Positions 9,077 through 17,529 of a stretch of 64,000 nt of DNA are shown in pieces. How positions within the stretch are numbered: the stretch's first letter is position 1; the number at the start of each line of letters is the position of its first letter. This DNA comes from Flagellimonas marinaquae (GTDB taxonomy: Bacteria > Bacteroidota > Bacteroidia > Flavobacteriales > Flavobacteriaceae). The notes under the pieces are model-generated. The model saw only the letters and a program-made list of their open reading frames with translations. It made no database searches and was not told where the DNA came from. Both the position numbers and the translations under genes were made by a program. The DNA lies in assembly GCF_023716465.1 (NCBI RefSeq), contig NZ_CP092415.1, positions 1,465,501 through 1,529,500 of the forward strand, given 5' to 3'.

Positions 9077-11476
9077 TTATTCTGTTCGTAAACTTCGGGC
9101 CGGGTTGGATTTTGCCGCCTTGATCGCCTGAAAACTTACCGTGATTATGGTTACGGCCATGGCCCCGATCATGGCCAGGACAAAAATCCACCATTTCAAT
9201 ATCACACGGTAGGGATACTCTTGTAACCACCCGTTCATTACATAATAGGCAATTGGCACTGCAATAAAGCAGGAAATGATCACGAGCTTTAAAAAGTCCT
9301 TGGACAACATGTTCCACACATTAAATACAGATGCTCCCAGCACTTTTCTTACCCCAATCTCCTTGGTTCGCTGTTCCGCCACAAAAGAGGTTAGACCGAA
9401 CAGTCCCAAACAACTGATCAAAATGGCCAGAGCGGTAAAAATGCCCGAAAGTCGACCAATGCGTTCCTCCGCTGCAAATTTTTCGCCATATTCCTCATCA
9501 ACAAAATCATAATGAAAAGGGATATTTGGGAAGTGTTCTTTAAAAACCCTTTCGATTATCGCAATATTTTGACTGGCACTTTGGTTGGGGTTCAATCTCA
9601 TATTATAATATGAGCCATTTCCGTGCCTGTCGAATACATACATACCTTGTTTTACTGGTTCGTATGGGGATTGGGCAATCATGTCCTGAACCACTCCAAT
9701 GATCTTCATGGGTTCAAATGGGTCTTCGGTGTCGGAGTCCGTAATAAACTTGCCTACCGGGTCCTGTAGTCCCATATATTTTACGGCAGTTTCATTTATG
9801 AGCACGGCTGTGGAATCGGAAGCAAAATCTCTTGAGAAATCACGCCCTGCCACAATTTTTAGATTAAGGCTTTTTGCATACTCGGGAGATACCTCGGTCC
9901 ATGCAAGATCTTCTTGAAATCCTTCTGGTTTTCCTTCCCATTTGAATCCGCTCCGATTGGACCAAATATTGGTTGTGGGTGCACTTGAAGTGGACATTTC
10001 TGTCACTGCTCCAGAGTTTGTGAACGCTTCTCGCATCAATTCAAACTTTCCCGTAAAATCTTCGCTCATGGTAGGCACTTGAATCAATCCTTCCTTATCG
10101 TAACCAATAGGTCGGTTTTTGGCATGATTGATTTGTTGCATTACGATAACAGTTCCGATAATAAAGGCCACGGAAACCGTAAACTGTACCACGACTAAGA
10201 TTTTTCTTGGCAAGCCAGAGTGTTTGCCCGCCTTAAAGGTGCCCTTTAGAACATCTACGGGTCGAAACGAGGAAAGGTAAAGTGCCGGGTAACTGCCGGC
10301 CAGAAGCGCTGTGAACAATATAAATGCCAAGGAGGCGCCCCAAAACCCCATTGATAGCCAAGGAAACTCAATCTTTTTTCTGGCCAAATCATTAAATCCG
10401 TTTAGAGATAGCACAACGATCACAATAGCGATAAAAAAAGCAAAAAGCACAACTAAAAAGGACTCGCCCAAAAATTGATTGATCAACTGGCCCCGCTGTG
10501 ATCCTATTGATTTTCTGATGCCTACTTCCTTCGCTCTTTTCTCAGATCGTGCGGTACTAAGGTTCATAAAATTGATACATGCCAACAAAAGGACAAAAAC
10601 ACCGATTATCCCGAACAACCATACATATTTTATTCTGCCACCGACCTGCATTCCGTTCTCGAACCGAGATCGTAAGTGCCAGTCTTCCATTGGCAACAAA
10701 AACAATTGAGGATTAAATTCAACGGTGTCCTCGTTCAGGTTTTTCTTAACATTCCGAATCTTTTCAGTTACGGTTTCCATCGTTGTATTGTCGGCTATCT
10801 GAACAAACATTTGAAACGAGTTGTTCCCCCATTGGTCCTCGGCATTTTTTATCCATTCGTTGATGGATACGTATTTATCCCAAGGCATTAAAAAATGAGT
10901 GTCGTTAAAAGATGTATTGAAAGGAATATCCTCGTAAACCGCTGTTACCATCATGTCGTATTGACTGTTTACCTCTATAGTTTTGCCAATAGGGTCTTCA
11001 TTTCCAAAAAGTGCTTCTGCGGTAGATTCGGATAGCATAATGGAATTAATTTCCCGAATTCCGTCCATTTCGCCCTTTAAAATGTTTAAGTCCAACATTT
11101 CGGGCGCTTCCCTTTGTGTAAAGTTTCCTTCTCTGGAAATACTGGTTTCTTTATACTTTAGATACTGGGGCGTGGTCCATGAAGACATCACCATATGTTT
11201 AAAATTATCCATATAACTTTCCCGAAATGCCATTTCCAAAGGGCGTGGTATCGCAGGGCCTGTTCCGGTTTCACCGTTAAAGGTCTGTGATTGGAACACC
11301 TGGGCTATCCGGTTTTTATTGGAAAAGTAGCTGTTGTGCGAAAGCTCGTCCATGATCCACAGCCCTATGATCAGGGCTACGGCCATGCCAAGGGCCAGAC
11401 CTCCTACATTGATTATGGTATATCCCTTGTTCTTGGTAAGGTTCCTCCAGGCAATTTTTAGATAATTCTTAAACAT
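9077..11476 (-). CDS. FtsX/MacB-family ABC permease (second of five)
   Basis: A 799-residue double-FtsX permease with start MFKNYLKIAWRNLTKN, N-terminal helix at about 20-42, EVGIRKSIGSQ in the first FtsX block, EIGVRKVLGAS in the second and NPARSLRTE at the end. The middle helix pair contains GSYPALYLS, a motif that recurs as G(S/F/W)YPA(F/L) in all five. It lies 22 bp after the preceding permease and 47 bp before the next, within one unbroken minus-strand operon. Family membership is certain; the cargo is not known. Confidence 0.9.
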   Translation of the reverse strand: MFKNYLKIAWRNLTKNKGYTIINVGGLALGMAVALIIGLWIMDELSHNSYFSNKNRIAQVFQSQTFNGETGTGPAIPRPLEMAFRESYMDNFKHMVMSSWTTPQYLKYKETSISREGNFTQREAPEMLDLNILKGEMDGIREINSIMLSESTAEALFGNEDPIGKTIEVNSQYDMMVTAVYEDIPFNTSFNDTHFLMPWDKYVSINEWIKNAEDQWGNNSFQMFVQIADNTTMETVTEKIRNVKKNLNEDTVEFNPQLFLLPMEDWHLRSRFENGMQVGGRIKYVWLFGIIGVFVLLLACINFMNLSTARSEKRAKEVGIRKSIGSQRGQLINQFLGESFLVVLFAFFIAIVIVVLSLNGFNDLARKKIEFPWLSMGFWGASLAFILFTALLAGSYPALYLSSFRPVDVLKGTFKAGKHSGLPRKILVVVQFTVSVAFIIGTVIVMQQINHAKNRPIGYDKEGLIQVPTMSEDFTGKFELMREAFTNSGAVTEMSTSSAPTTNIWSNRSGFKWEGKPEGFQEDLAWTEVSPEYAKSLNLKIVAGRDFSRDFASDSTAVLINETAVKYMGLQDPVGKFITDSDTEDPFEPMKIIGVVQDMIAQSPYEPVKQGMYVFDRHGNGSYYNMRLNPNQSASQNIAIIERVFKEHFPNIPFHYDFVDEEYGEKFAAEERIGRLSGIFTALAILISCLGLFGLTSFVAEQRTKEIGVRKVLGASVFNVWNMLSKDFLKLVIISCFIAVPIAYYVMNGWLQEYPYRVILKWWIFVLAMIGAMAVTIITVSFQAIKAAKSNPARSLRTE

Positions 11477-11498
11477 GATCGATGGTTTTTTGATTGAT

Positions 11499-13847
11499 TT
11501 ATTCTGAACGTAAACTTTTTACCGGGTTGACCCTGGCCGCATTTATGGCCTGAAAACTTATGGTCACCAAGGCAATGATTATGGCAATGGCCCCTGCTAT
11601 GGCAAATGCCCAAGCATTTATGGAAATACGATAGGAATAGCCCTCCAGCCAATTCTGCATTAAGAACCAGGCCACTGGAACGGCAATGATTATGGCCATG
11701 AGCACCAAACGCATAAAATCTTTGGACAGTAGGCCAACAATTCCGGTTACACTAGACCCCAACACCTTACGTACACCAATTTCCTTTCTACGTTGGTCTG
11801 CGGTAAAGGCCGACAGCCCGAACAATCCCAAACAGGAGATGAATATGGCCAGCAATGCAAAAATTTGCGAAAGGCTTCCTATTAATTTTTCGCTCTTAAA
11901 TTTGGCATCGTAAGCATCATCCACAAATTCGTATTCAAAAGGAAAAGCTGGGTTGAACTTTTTCAATGATGCCTCCATAGTTGCCAAAGCCGTTGCCGTT
12001 GCTATACCGGATTTGGCCTTCACATACATAAAACGGGCTTCGCTCGGGTCGTTAAAAAATATAACGGGGTCACTGGTTCCGTACATATCGTCGTATAAAT
12101 AATCTTTCACCACCCCGATTACAGGATAGTCCTCTTCCACGGTTTTACCAATGGCACTTCCACTCCCCATCAATTTTGCAAAAGATTCCGTCACGATGAT
12201 ATTGGTACTGTCCTGAGCGGGATTTTTACTGAACCCTCTTCCTTCAATAATTTCCATTCCTGCGGTATTGAAAAAATCGGATGTGATATTCCTCACCGAA
12301 ACCAGGACATTTTCGGTATCTACGCCCCCCTGCCATTTGAGCCCCGATGTATTGTTGCCCCCGGAAAGGATGTCGGAATTGTTCAGCCCGATGCTTTCTA
12401 TATTGCCCGATGCCTTCATTTCCTCTTCAATAGGAACAAAATTTTTGATCATATCCCCGGTCACTGGTATTTTGACCAAGTTTTCCTTATCATAGCCCAA
12501 ATCGCGTGCTTTTACATGCTGTATCTGTTGGTAAACGATAATGGTACTGATAATGAACACAATGGAAACTACAAATTGGGCGGCGACCAATCCTTTTCTA
12601 ATGAATGCTGCGCTCCCTTTTGTTATTCGTGCCCCTTTTAGCACCTCCACTGGCATAAAAGAGGACAAATAAAAGGCTGGGTACCACCCTGCAACAATAC
12701 CACATACCAATGTAATGCCGGCCAGAGTAAGTAAATGGACAGGGTCCAAAAGCCGTAGCTCCAATTGCTTATCGATAAGTATATTAAATTGCGGCATCAG
12801 TAATTTTAACAACAGTATGCTCACAAAAGTGGAGATGGTTGCGGTTATTATAGCTTCTGCCATGAATTGTGAGATCAACCCCTTTCTTCCGGACCCCAAT
12901 ACTTTTCGCACTCCAACCTCGTTGGCCCGCTTTTCGCTACGGGCAGTTGCCAAGTTCATGAAGTTGATACAGGCGATCAACAATATAATGATCGCGATAA
13001 GGCTGAACAGCCGAACGTAGGTAATTTGGCCTCCGACGTTTTTTCCTCCTTCAAAAGTGGACCTTAAATGCCAATCTTTCATTGAGAACAAAAAGGCAAC
13101 GGTTTCATCGTCTTCTGTCTTTTCGGGAAGTATTTGCTTCACTTTCTGATTGACAACATCAAAATTTGCTTCGGGAGATAGTTCAACAAAAGTGTCAGAA
13201 AAATTAGCTCCATATTCCTTCATCCAATCCTTCCCTTTGGCAAAACGTTCAAAAGGAGCTACCCAATCAAAACCATAGGTCACGTTTTTGGGCAAATCTT
13301 CGTATACCCCCGAAATCGTATAATTGGTATCGTTATTTATTTTAACCACTTTACCAATGGCAGAAGAATTTCCCCCAAATAATTGCTTTGCAGTTTCTTG
13401 TGAAATGATGATGGCATCCACCTCATTGAAAGCGGTTTCCAGGTTGCCTTCAACAAAATTTAAGCTGAACATGCTCAAAAAATCAGGATCTGCAAATCGT
13501 CCGTATTTATTGACCGATATTTCATTTACCCTAAATAAAAGATCTTCGCCTTTTGTTCTAGCAGCACCAATAATACCGGGTACTTCCTGTTTCAAAACTT
13601 CGGCCAACGGACCGGGAGTGGCCTCAAAAAAGGTTCTCCACTCGCCATCGTACTGCTGATTGGTAGGTATATAATACACCACATCCTGTTTCGCAAAATT
13701 CTTATCGTACCCTACCTCATCCTCTACCCAGAGCAAGATCATGGCGGCACATGTAATGCCGATAGTCAGTCCAAAAATGTTCAGCATGCTATAGCCTTTA
13801 TTTTTCCAGAGGTTTCGCCATGCGATTTTTAGGTTGTTCTTGAACAT
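11499..13847 (-). CDS. FtsX/MacB-family ABC permease (first of five)
   Basis: A 782-residue double-FtsX permease, the shortest of the array and the first after the ATPase gene. It starts MFKNNLKIAWRNLWKN, has EVGVRKVLGSG and EIGVRKVLGSS as the two coupling motifs, and ends NPVKSLRSE. The 113-bp gap that separates it from the upstream ATPase gene is the largest inside the operon and holds a G+C-richer patch and a copy of the leader motif. The gap could carry an internal promoter or a processing site, but none is clear. Confidence 0.9.
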   Translation of the reverse strand: MFKNNLKIAWRNLWKNKGYSMLNIFGLTIGITCAAMILLWVEDEVGYDKNFAKQDVVYYIPTNQQYDGEWRTFFEATPGPLAEVLKQEVPGIIGAARTKGEDLLFRVNEISVNKYGRFADPDFLSMFSLNFVEGNLETAFNEVDAIIISQETAKQLFGGNSSAIGKVVKINNDTNYTISGVYEDLPKNVTYGFDWVAPFERFAKGKDWMKEYGANFSDTFVELSPEANFDVVNQKVKQILPEKTEDDETVAFLFSMKDWHLRSTFEGGKNVGGQITYVRLFSLIAIIILLIACINFMNLATARSEKRANEVGVRKVLGSGRKGLISQFMAEAIITATISTFVSILLLKLLMPQFNILIDKQLELRLLDPVHLLTLAGITLVCGIVAGWYPAFYLSSFMPVEVLKGARITKGSAAFIRKGLVAAQFVVSIVFIISTIIVYQQIQHVKARDLGYDKENLVKIPVTGDMIKNFVPIEEEMKASGNIESIGLNNSDILSGGNNTSGLKWQGGVDTENVLVSVRNITSDFFNTAGMEIIEGRGFSKNPAQDSTNIIVTESFAKLMGSGSAIGKTVEEDYPVIGVVKDYLYDDMYGTSDPVIFFNDPSEARFMYVKAKSGIATATALATMEASLKKFNPAFPFEYEFVDDAYDAKFKSEKLIGSLSQIFALLAIFISCLGLFGLSAFTADQRRKEIGVRKVLGSSVTGIVGLLSKDFMRLVLMAIIIAVPVAWFLMQNWLEGYSYRISINAWAFAIAGAIAIIIALVTISFQAINAARVNPVKSLRSE

Positions 13848-13885
13848 GATTATGGTTTTGATTTATTTGATTGTTTTTTTGATTG

Positions 13886-13950
13886 ACCCTTTGCTTCGAC
13901 TACCTGGCTGCGGCAGTCTGGCGCTCGACATAAACTCGATCAGGGCAGGT
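13886..13950. repeat. Possible interspersed repeat in an intra-operon gap
   Basis: This short patch between the ATPase gene and the first permease is more G+C-rich than the flanking A/T runs. It contains CTGCGGCAG, CGCTCGACATAAACTCGA and a TTCGACTACC start. It resembles the TCGA-rich intergenic repeats scattered through many flavobacterial genomes, but no second full copy is present in this window, so repeat status is a guess. Confidence 0.25.
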
Positions 13951-13960
13951 GAATAAACTC

Positions 13961-14656
13961 CTATACCATACTTTTCATAGGTTTGTTTTGGCTCTCGGTC
14001 ACAATTTGACCGTCAAATAGGTTAATGACCCTATGCGCATAGTGTGAGTCGCGATCGGAGTGAGTTACCATTACAATAGTGGTCCCTTCTTGGTTGAGTT
14101 CGGTCAACAGGTTCATTACCTCTATTCCGTTTTTGGAATCCAAGTTACCGGTCGGCTCATCCGCCAATATCAATTTTGGATTGGTTACTACTGCTCTTGC
14201 TATGGCCACCCTTTGTTGTTGCCCTCCGGATAGCTGTTGTGGAAAATGTTTTTCCCGATGTGCGATCTTCATCCGTTCCAAAACTTTCAACACCTTTTCC
14301 TTGCGTTCAGCTTTGTTCATCTTAAGGTAGATCAAGGGTAGTTCTACATTCTCAAAAACCGTTAGCTCATCGATCAGGTTAAAGCTCTGGAAAACAAATC
14401 CGAGATTTCCTTTTCTAAGTTGGGTACGCTGGCTTTCTTTTAGGCCGCCGACTTCGTGTCCGGCAAAATTGTAACTTCCCTCGGATGGATTGTCCAGCAT
14501 GCCGATAATATTCAACAGGGTTGATTTACCACATCCAGAAGGGCCCATGATTGCGACGAATTCACCTTCTTCCACTTTTAGATTTACGCCGTTAAGCGCC
14601 AAGGTTTCCACTTCTTCCGTTCGAAAACTCTTTTTTAGGTTTGTTATCTGTATCAT
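13961..14656 (-). CDS. ABC transporter ATP-binding protein (MacB/LolD class)
   Basis: A 231-residue cytoplasmic ATPase with all motifs in order: Walker A GPSGCGKST (about 39-47), Q-loop in FVFQSFNL, signature LSGGQQQRVAIARA (about 142), Walker B LILADEPTGNLD and the switch histidine in MVTHS. The insertions and length match ATPases that pair with FtsX-type permeases. It precedes five ATPase-less permeases and follows the adaptor gene by 70 bp, so it probably supplies the ATPase for a MacAB-TolC-like tripartite pump, possibly shared among all five permeases. Confidence 0.95.
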   Translation of the reverse strand: MIQITNLKKSFRTEEVETLALNGVNLKVEEGEFVAIMGPSGCGKSTLLNIIGMLDNPSEGSYNFAGHEVGGLKESQRTQLRKGNLGFVFQSFNLIDELTVFENVELPLIYLKMNKAERKEKVLKVLERMKIAHREKHFPQQLSGGQQQRVAIARAVVTNPKLILADEPTGNLDSKNGIEVMNLLTELNQEGTTIVMVTHSDRDSHYAHRVINLFDGQIVTESQNKPMKSMV

Positions 14657-14726
14657 TTTTGATGGTTGTTTTTTTCGATTTATTGTAAAGACTGTTCGTT
14701 TTTGATGATTGTTACATAGGCTTGGA

Positions 14727-15977
14727 TCATTTCAATACGATCCGCTCGGCATCGCCAAAACTATCGTAGTTGCTGGTAATGACCTGTTCTCCTGGCTGAA
14801 GCCCTTCCAAGACCTCATAATATCTTGAGTTTTGTTTTCCCAATCTTATGTTTCGCCTAATGGCTTCGTTCCCGTTTGGGTCTACAACAAAAACCCATTG
14901 TCCTCCGGTGCTTTGGAAAAATCCTCCTTTCGGCAATAAAAGCGCATCGTTGGACTCCCCTAGTTGTAATCTGATATTGTAGCTCTGTCCGGCACGGATG
15001 GTTTCTGGCTTGTCATCCACAAAGACCAGATCCACCCGGAACCTTCCGTTTCTCACCTCAGGGTACACTTTTCGCAATCGCAATTTGTATTCGTTCCCAT
15101 TACGCTCCAAAGTGGCCGAAAGATCTCTTTTTACGCGATCTATATAATGTTCGTCTATATCCGCTTCAATTTTAAAATCGGTAAGTACATTAATTTGCCC
15201 TATGCGTTGTCCCTGTGAAATATTTTGCCCTATTTCAGCATCCAAAAAACCCAATTGTCCGTCGGCGGGGGCGCGAACATTTAGGTGGTCCAAGCGATCA
15301 TAGACCATGGAAAGTGTTTTTTGCATCCTTGCGAGGTCGGCATCCAATCCAGTTAATGATGTTTTGCGCAATTCATCGTCCTGCTCTGTTTGGAGCTTAA
15401 CAATATCGTATTGTTTTTTGGCCAGTTCGTAGTTTTCTTTGGACAGTAGGTAGGTTTCCTTGGATATTAGTTCGTCTTTGAACAATTCTTGGTTCTGCTC
15501 GTAGTTACGTTTTAAGCGTTGGAGATCGTACTCTGCTGTGGCCAAGGACCTTCTACCTTCTACCTGTCTGGAATCAAAAGTGAGCTTGGTAGATCGTAGA
15601 TCGTTCTGTTTTAGGGCCAAGTTACTTTCACTGGCCAAAATTTGTTCGTACAGGGCCATGTTTTCCAGTCTTAGGATAATGTCCCCCTTTTTTACCATGG
15701 AGCCTTCCTCTATCAGTTTTTCGGAAACCCGTCCGCCTTCGTAGGCATCCATATAAATAGTAGCTATCGGCGCCACATTACCATTAATGGTAATATAGTC
15801 GTCAAACTTGCCATCGGTAACCGTGGAAAGTGATAAACGTTCTTTTTCGGTTCTAAAAGTGGACATGGAACTGGCAAATACCAATTTATAACCAACAAAC
15901 AATAGTAATATCCCCAAAGCGATGTAGCCGTAGTGTTTGAGTTTAAGTCCTTTCTTTTTTTCTAATTGTATATCCAT
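14727..15977 (-). CDS. HlyD/MacA-family periplasmic adaptor subunit
   Basis: A 416-residue membrane-fusion protein. A short cytoplasmic start (MDIQLEKKKG) precedes one membrane anchor (about 16-34). Then follow a barrel-sandwich half-motif (INGNVAPIATI), a long coiled-coil hairpin at about 105-230 and the second lipoyl half (NVRAPADGQLG), then beta-barrel domains ending near residue 410. Adaptors of this type bridge an inner-membrane ABC permease and an outer-membrane TolC channel. It sits 8 bp after the TolC-family gene and before the ATPase, which supports a complete tripartite exporter. Confidence 0.92.
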   Translation of the reverse strand: MDIQLEKKKGLKLKHYGYIALGILLLFVGYKLVFASSMSTFRTEKERLSLSTVTDGKFDDYITINGNVAPIATIYMDAYEGGRVSEKLIEEGSMVKKGDIILRLENMALYEQILASESNLALKQNDLRSTKLTFDSRQVEGRRSLATAEYDLQRLKRNYEQNQELFKDELISKETYLLSKENYELAKKQYDIVKLQTEQDDELRKTSLTGLDADLARMQKTLSMVYDRLDHLNVRAPADGQLGFLDAEIGQNISQGQRIGQINVLTDFKIEADIDEHYIDRVKRDLSATLERNGNEYKLRLRKVYPEVRNGRFRVDLVFVDDKPETIRAGQSYNIRLQLGESNDALLLPKGGFFQSTGGQWVFVVDPNGNEAIRRNIRLGKQNSRYYEVLEGLQPGEQVITSNYDSFGDAERIVLK

Positions 15978-15985
15978 GGTATGTT

Positions 15986-17326
15986 TTAGTTGATATTGAA
16001 AATGGGCAGCCCGTTATAAAAATCTATGGTGCTTTGATTTACTTTAAGTCTTAGGCCTACTTGCAGGTTCTGGTTCTGTGCAACTCCGTACAGATTTTTT
16101 GCCTGAAAAAGTTCCAATGCGTTGATCAGTCCTTTTTCGTAACGTTTTTGTGCAATGTCAAACGCAATTTTTTGAGATTCCACTTGTTTGGCACTCTGTT
16201 CGTACTCGGCAATTAAGGCCCTGTTGTCCTGCACCAATTGTTGTAATAATTGAAATAGTTCCTGCTCTTGTATCTCTAAATTGTTTTTGGCCTGCATATA
16301 GGCTATTTTCTGTTGCTTTACCCGTGAGTGATTGGACCATCCACTACTGATCGGAATGTTCAATTGCGCTCCTACAAATTTGGACTGATTGTCCGTAAAC
16401 TGTGTTTTAAATGGAATCACCTCTCCGTTCTGATCCACGTTCGTTTCGAAATAACTGGTGCCGTAACCCGCAAATAAAGATAAAGAAGGATATAAGGAGC
16501 CCCTTGTGGCCTGCATTTGCTTTTTTGCTGCCGTGACCCGGTATTCCTGTGATTTTACCAACGGCACAAAATCTCTTGCTGTTTTGTACAGCGAGTCCAG
16601 GGAAATCCGCTCTTCCATGGCCGCCATTTCCTGGCCCATGGTTTCCTGCAGTTGTATATCGGACGCTCCGGTCCAGTTCATTTCTTGGATCAATACCAGT
16701 TTGGCATTGGTAAGTTGGTTCCTGTTTTGGGTCAATAACAGTTTATCCCCCAATAGATTGGATTCTGCTTCGTAAAGATCGGCGCCGGCCATCAAGCCCA
16801 ATTCCACCTGCTTGGCCACCAAGTCGTAATTTCCTTGCGAAATTTCGAGCTGCTCCAGGGAATTGGCCACCAACCCTTCAAAAAACTTAATATCGTAATA
16901 CGCGCTCATTACCCTAAAGGCCAACAAAAATTTTTCCTGTAATATATCTTCTTGGGTAGCCTTGTAGATAAATTTGGATGCGCGGATGGTATTCAATTTT
17001 TGAAAGCCCCGGAACAGATCCAAATTGGCGTTGAGTGAATAATTATTGCTAAAAAAATCCGTGTTCACAAAATCGTTGGTCTGTGGGTCTGCGGACCTAC
17101 CGTATCGAATGGTGTAGTCGGCCGAGCCAGAAACAGTAGGCAACAAATCCCTGACCGACTGTCTGTAAGATTCTTTGCTGGAATCATTATTATATGTAGT
17201 GTTCTTTACCTGTAGATTGTGTTCAATGGCATAGTCCACACATGCTTCCAAAGTCCACAACTTTTGCGAGAACGCTACCACGGATGTGATAAGAAATAAT
17301 GATGTTATGTATGTTTTTAATCTCAT
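15986..17326 (-). CDS. TolC-family outer-membrane efflux channel
   Basis: A 446-residue outer-membrane factor. The ATG at 17324-17326 (MRLKTYITSLFL) is chosen because a clean signal peptide ending in AFSQ starts there; an upstream in-frame TTG at 17350 would add eight residues and spoil it. The mature part shows two repeated OEP domains rich in long amphipathic helices, with the typical AYYDI and ALELFQAKNLY segments. It is the first gene of the export operon. AGGA lies 11 bases before the ATG, and a sigma54-type promoter lies 26-40 bases upstream. Confidence 0.92.
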   Translation of the reverse strand: MRLKTYITSLFLITSVVAFSQKLWTLEACVDYAIEHNLQVKNTTYNNDSSKESYRQSVRDLLPTVSGSADYTIRYGRSADPQTNDFVNTDFFSNNYSLNANLDLFRGFQKLNTIRASKFIYKATQEDILQEKFLLAFRVMSAYYDIKFFEGLVANSLEQLEISQGNYDLVAKQVELGLMAGADLYEAESNLLGDKLLLTQNRNQLTNAKLVLIQEMNWTGASDIQLQETMGQEMAAMEERISLDSLYKTARDFVPLVKSQEYRVTAAKKQMQATRGSLYPSLSLFAGYGTSYFETNVDQNGEVIPFKTQFTDNQSKFVGAQLNIPISSGWSNHSRVKQQKIAYMQAKNNLEIQEQELFQLLQQLVQDNRALIAEYEQSAKQVESQKIAFDIAQKRYEKGLINALELFQAKNLYGVAQNQNLQVGLRLKVNQSTIDFYNGLPIFNIN

Positions 17327-17351
17327 AATGATATCCTGTGCCAAATTCAAG

Positions 17352-17366
17352 GCTATTCTTGTGCCA
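17352..17366 (-). promoter_or_regulatory. Candidate sigma54 (-24/-12) promoter of the export operon
   Basis: The minus strand reads TTGGCACAAGAATAGCC. TGGCAC is the exact -24 hexamer core, and the invariant GG (17364-17365) and GC (17352-17353) are separated by ten bases as sigma54 requires. Only the -12 element is off consensus (TAGC instead of TTGC). A start point about 12 bases on would leave a leader of about 15 nt before the tolC-type ATG. The divergent neighbour encodes a sigma54 activator. Confidence 0.6.
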
Positions 17367-17434
17367 AAATAAATTATTGCTGATTACCAGACAGTTGTGT
17401 CCGTAAAGTTATAATATGCTTGAATGAGGTGTAA

Positions 17435-17460
17435 AAATTTTGTACAAAATTTGTCCAAAT
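17435..17460. promoter_or_regulatory. Candidate upstream activating sites (tandem palindromes)
   Basis: Two adjoining 12-bp palindromes, TTTTGTACAAAA (17438-17449) and ATTTGTCCAAAT (17449-17460, one central mismatch), have centres 11 bp apart, that is one helical turn. The first is embedded in an 18-bp perfect palindrome, AAATTTTGTACAAAATTT (17435-17452). GTAAAA and TTTTAC flank the pair at 17431 and 17462. They lie about 70-95 bp upstream of the sigma54-like promoter, a normal enhancer distance for NtrC-type activators, and also just upstream of the regulator gene itself. Confidence 0.5.
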
Positions 17461-17529
17461 ATTTTACACTTTTGGCATTTGTACTCTGGCATTTACTAGT
17501 TTTAAAAAAGAATAGGAAATAGTAGTCTT

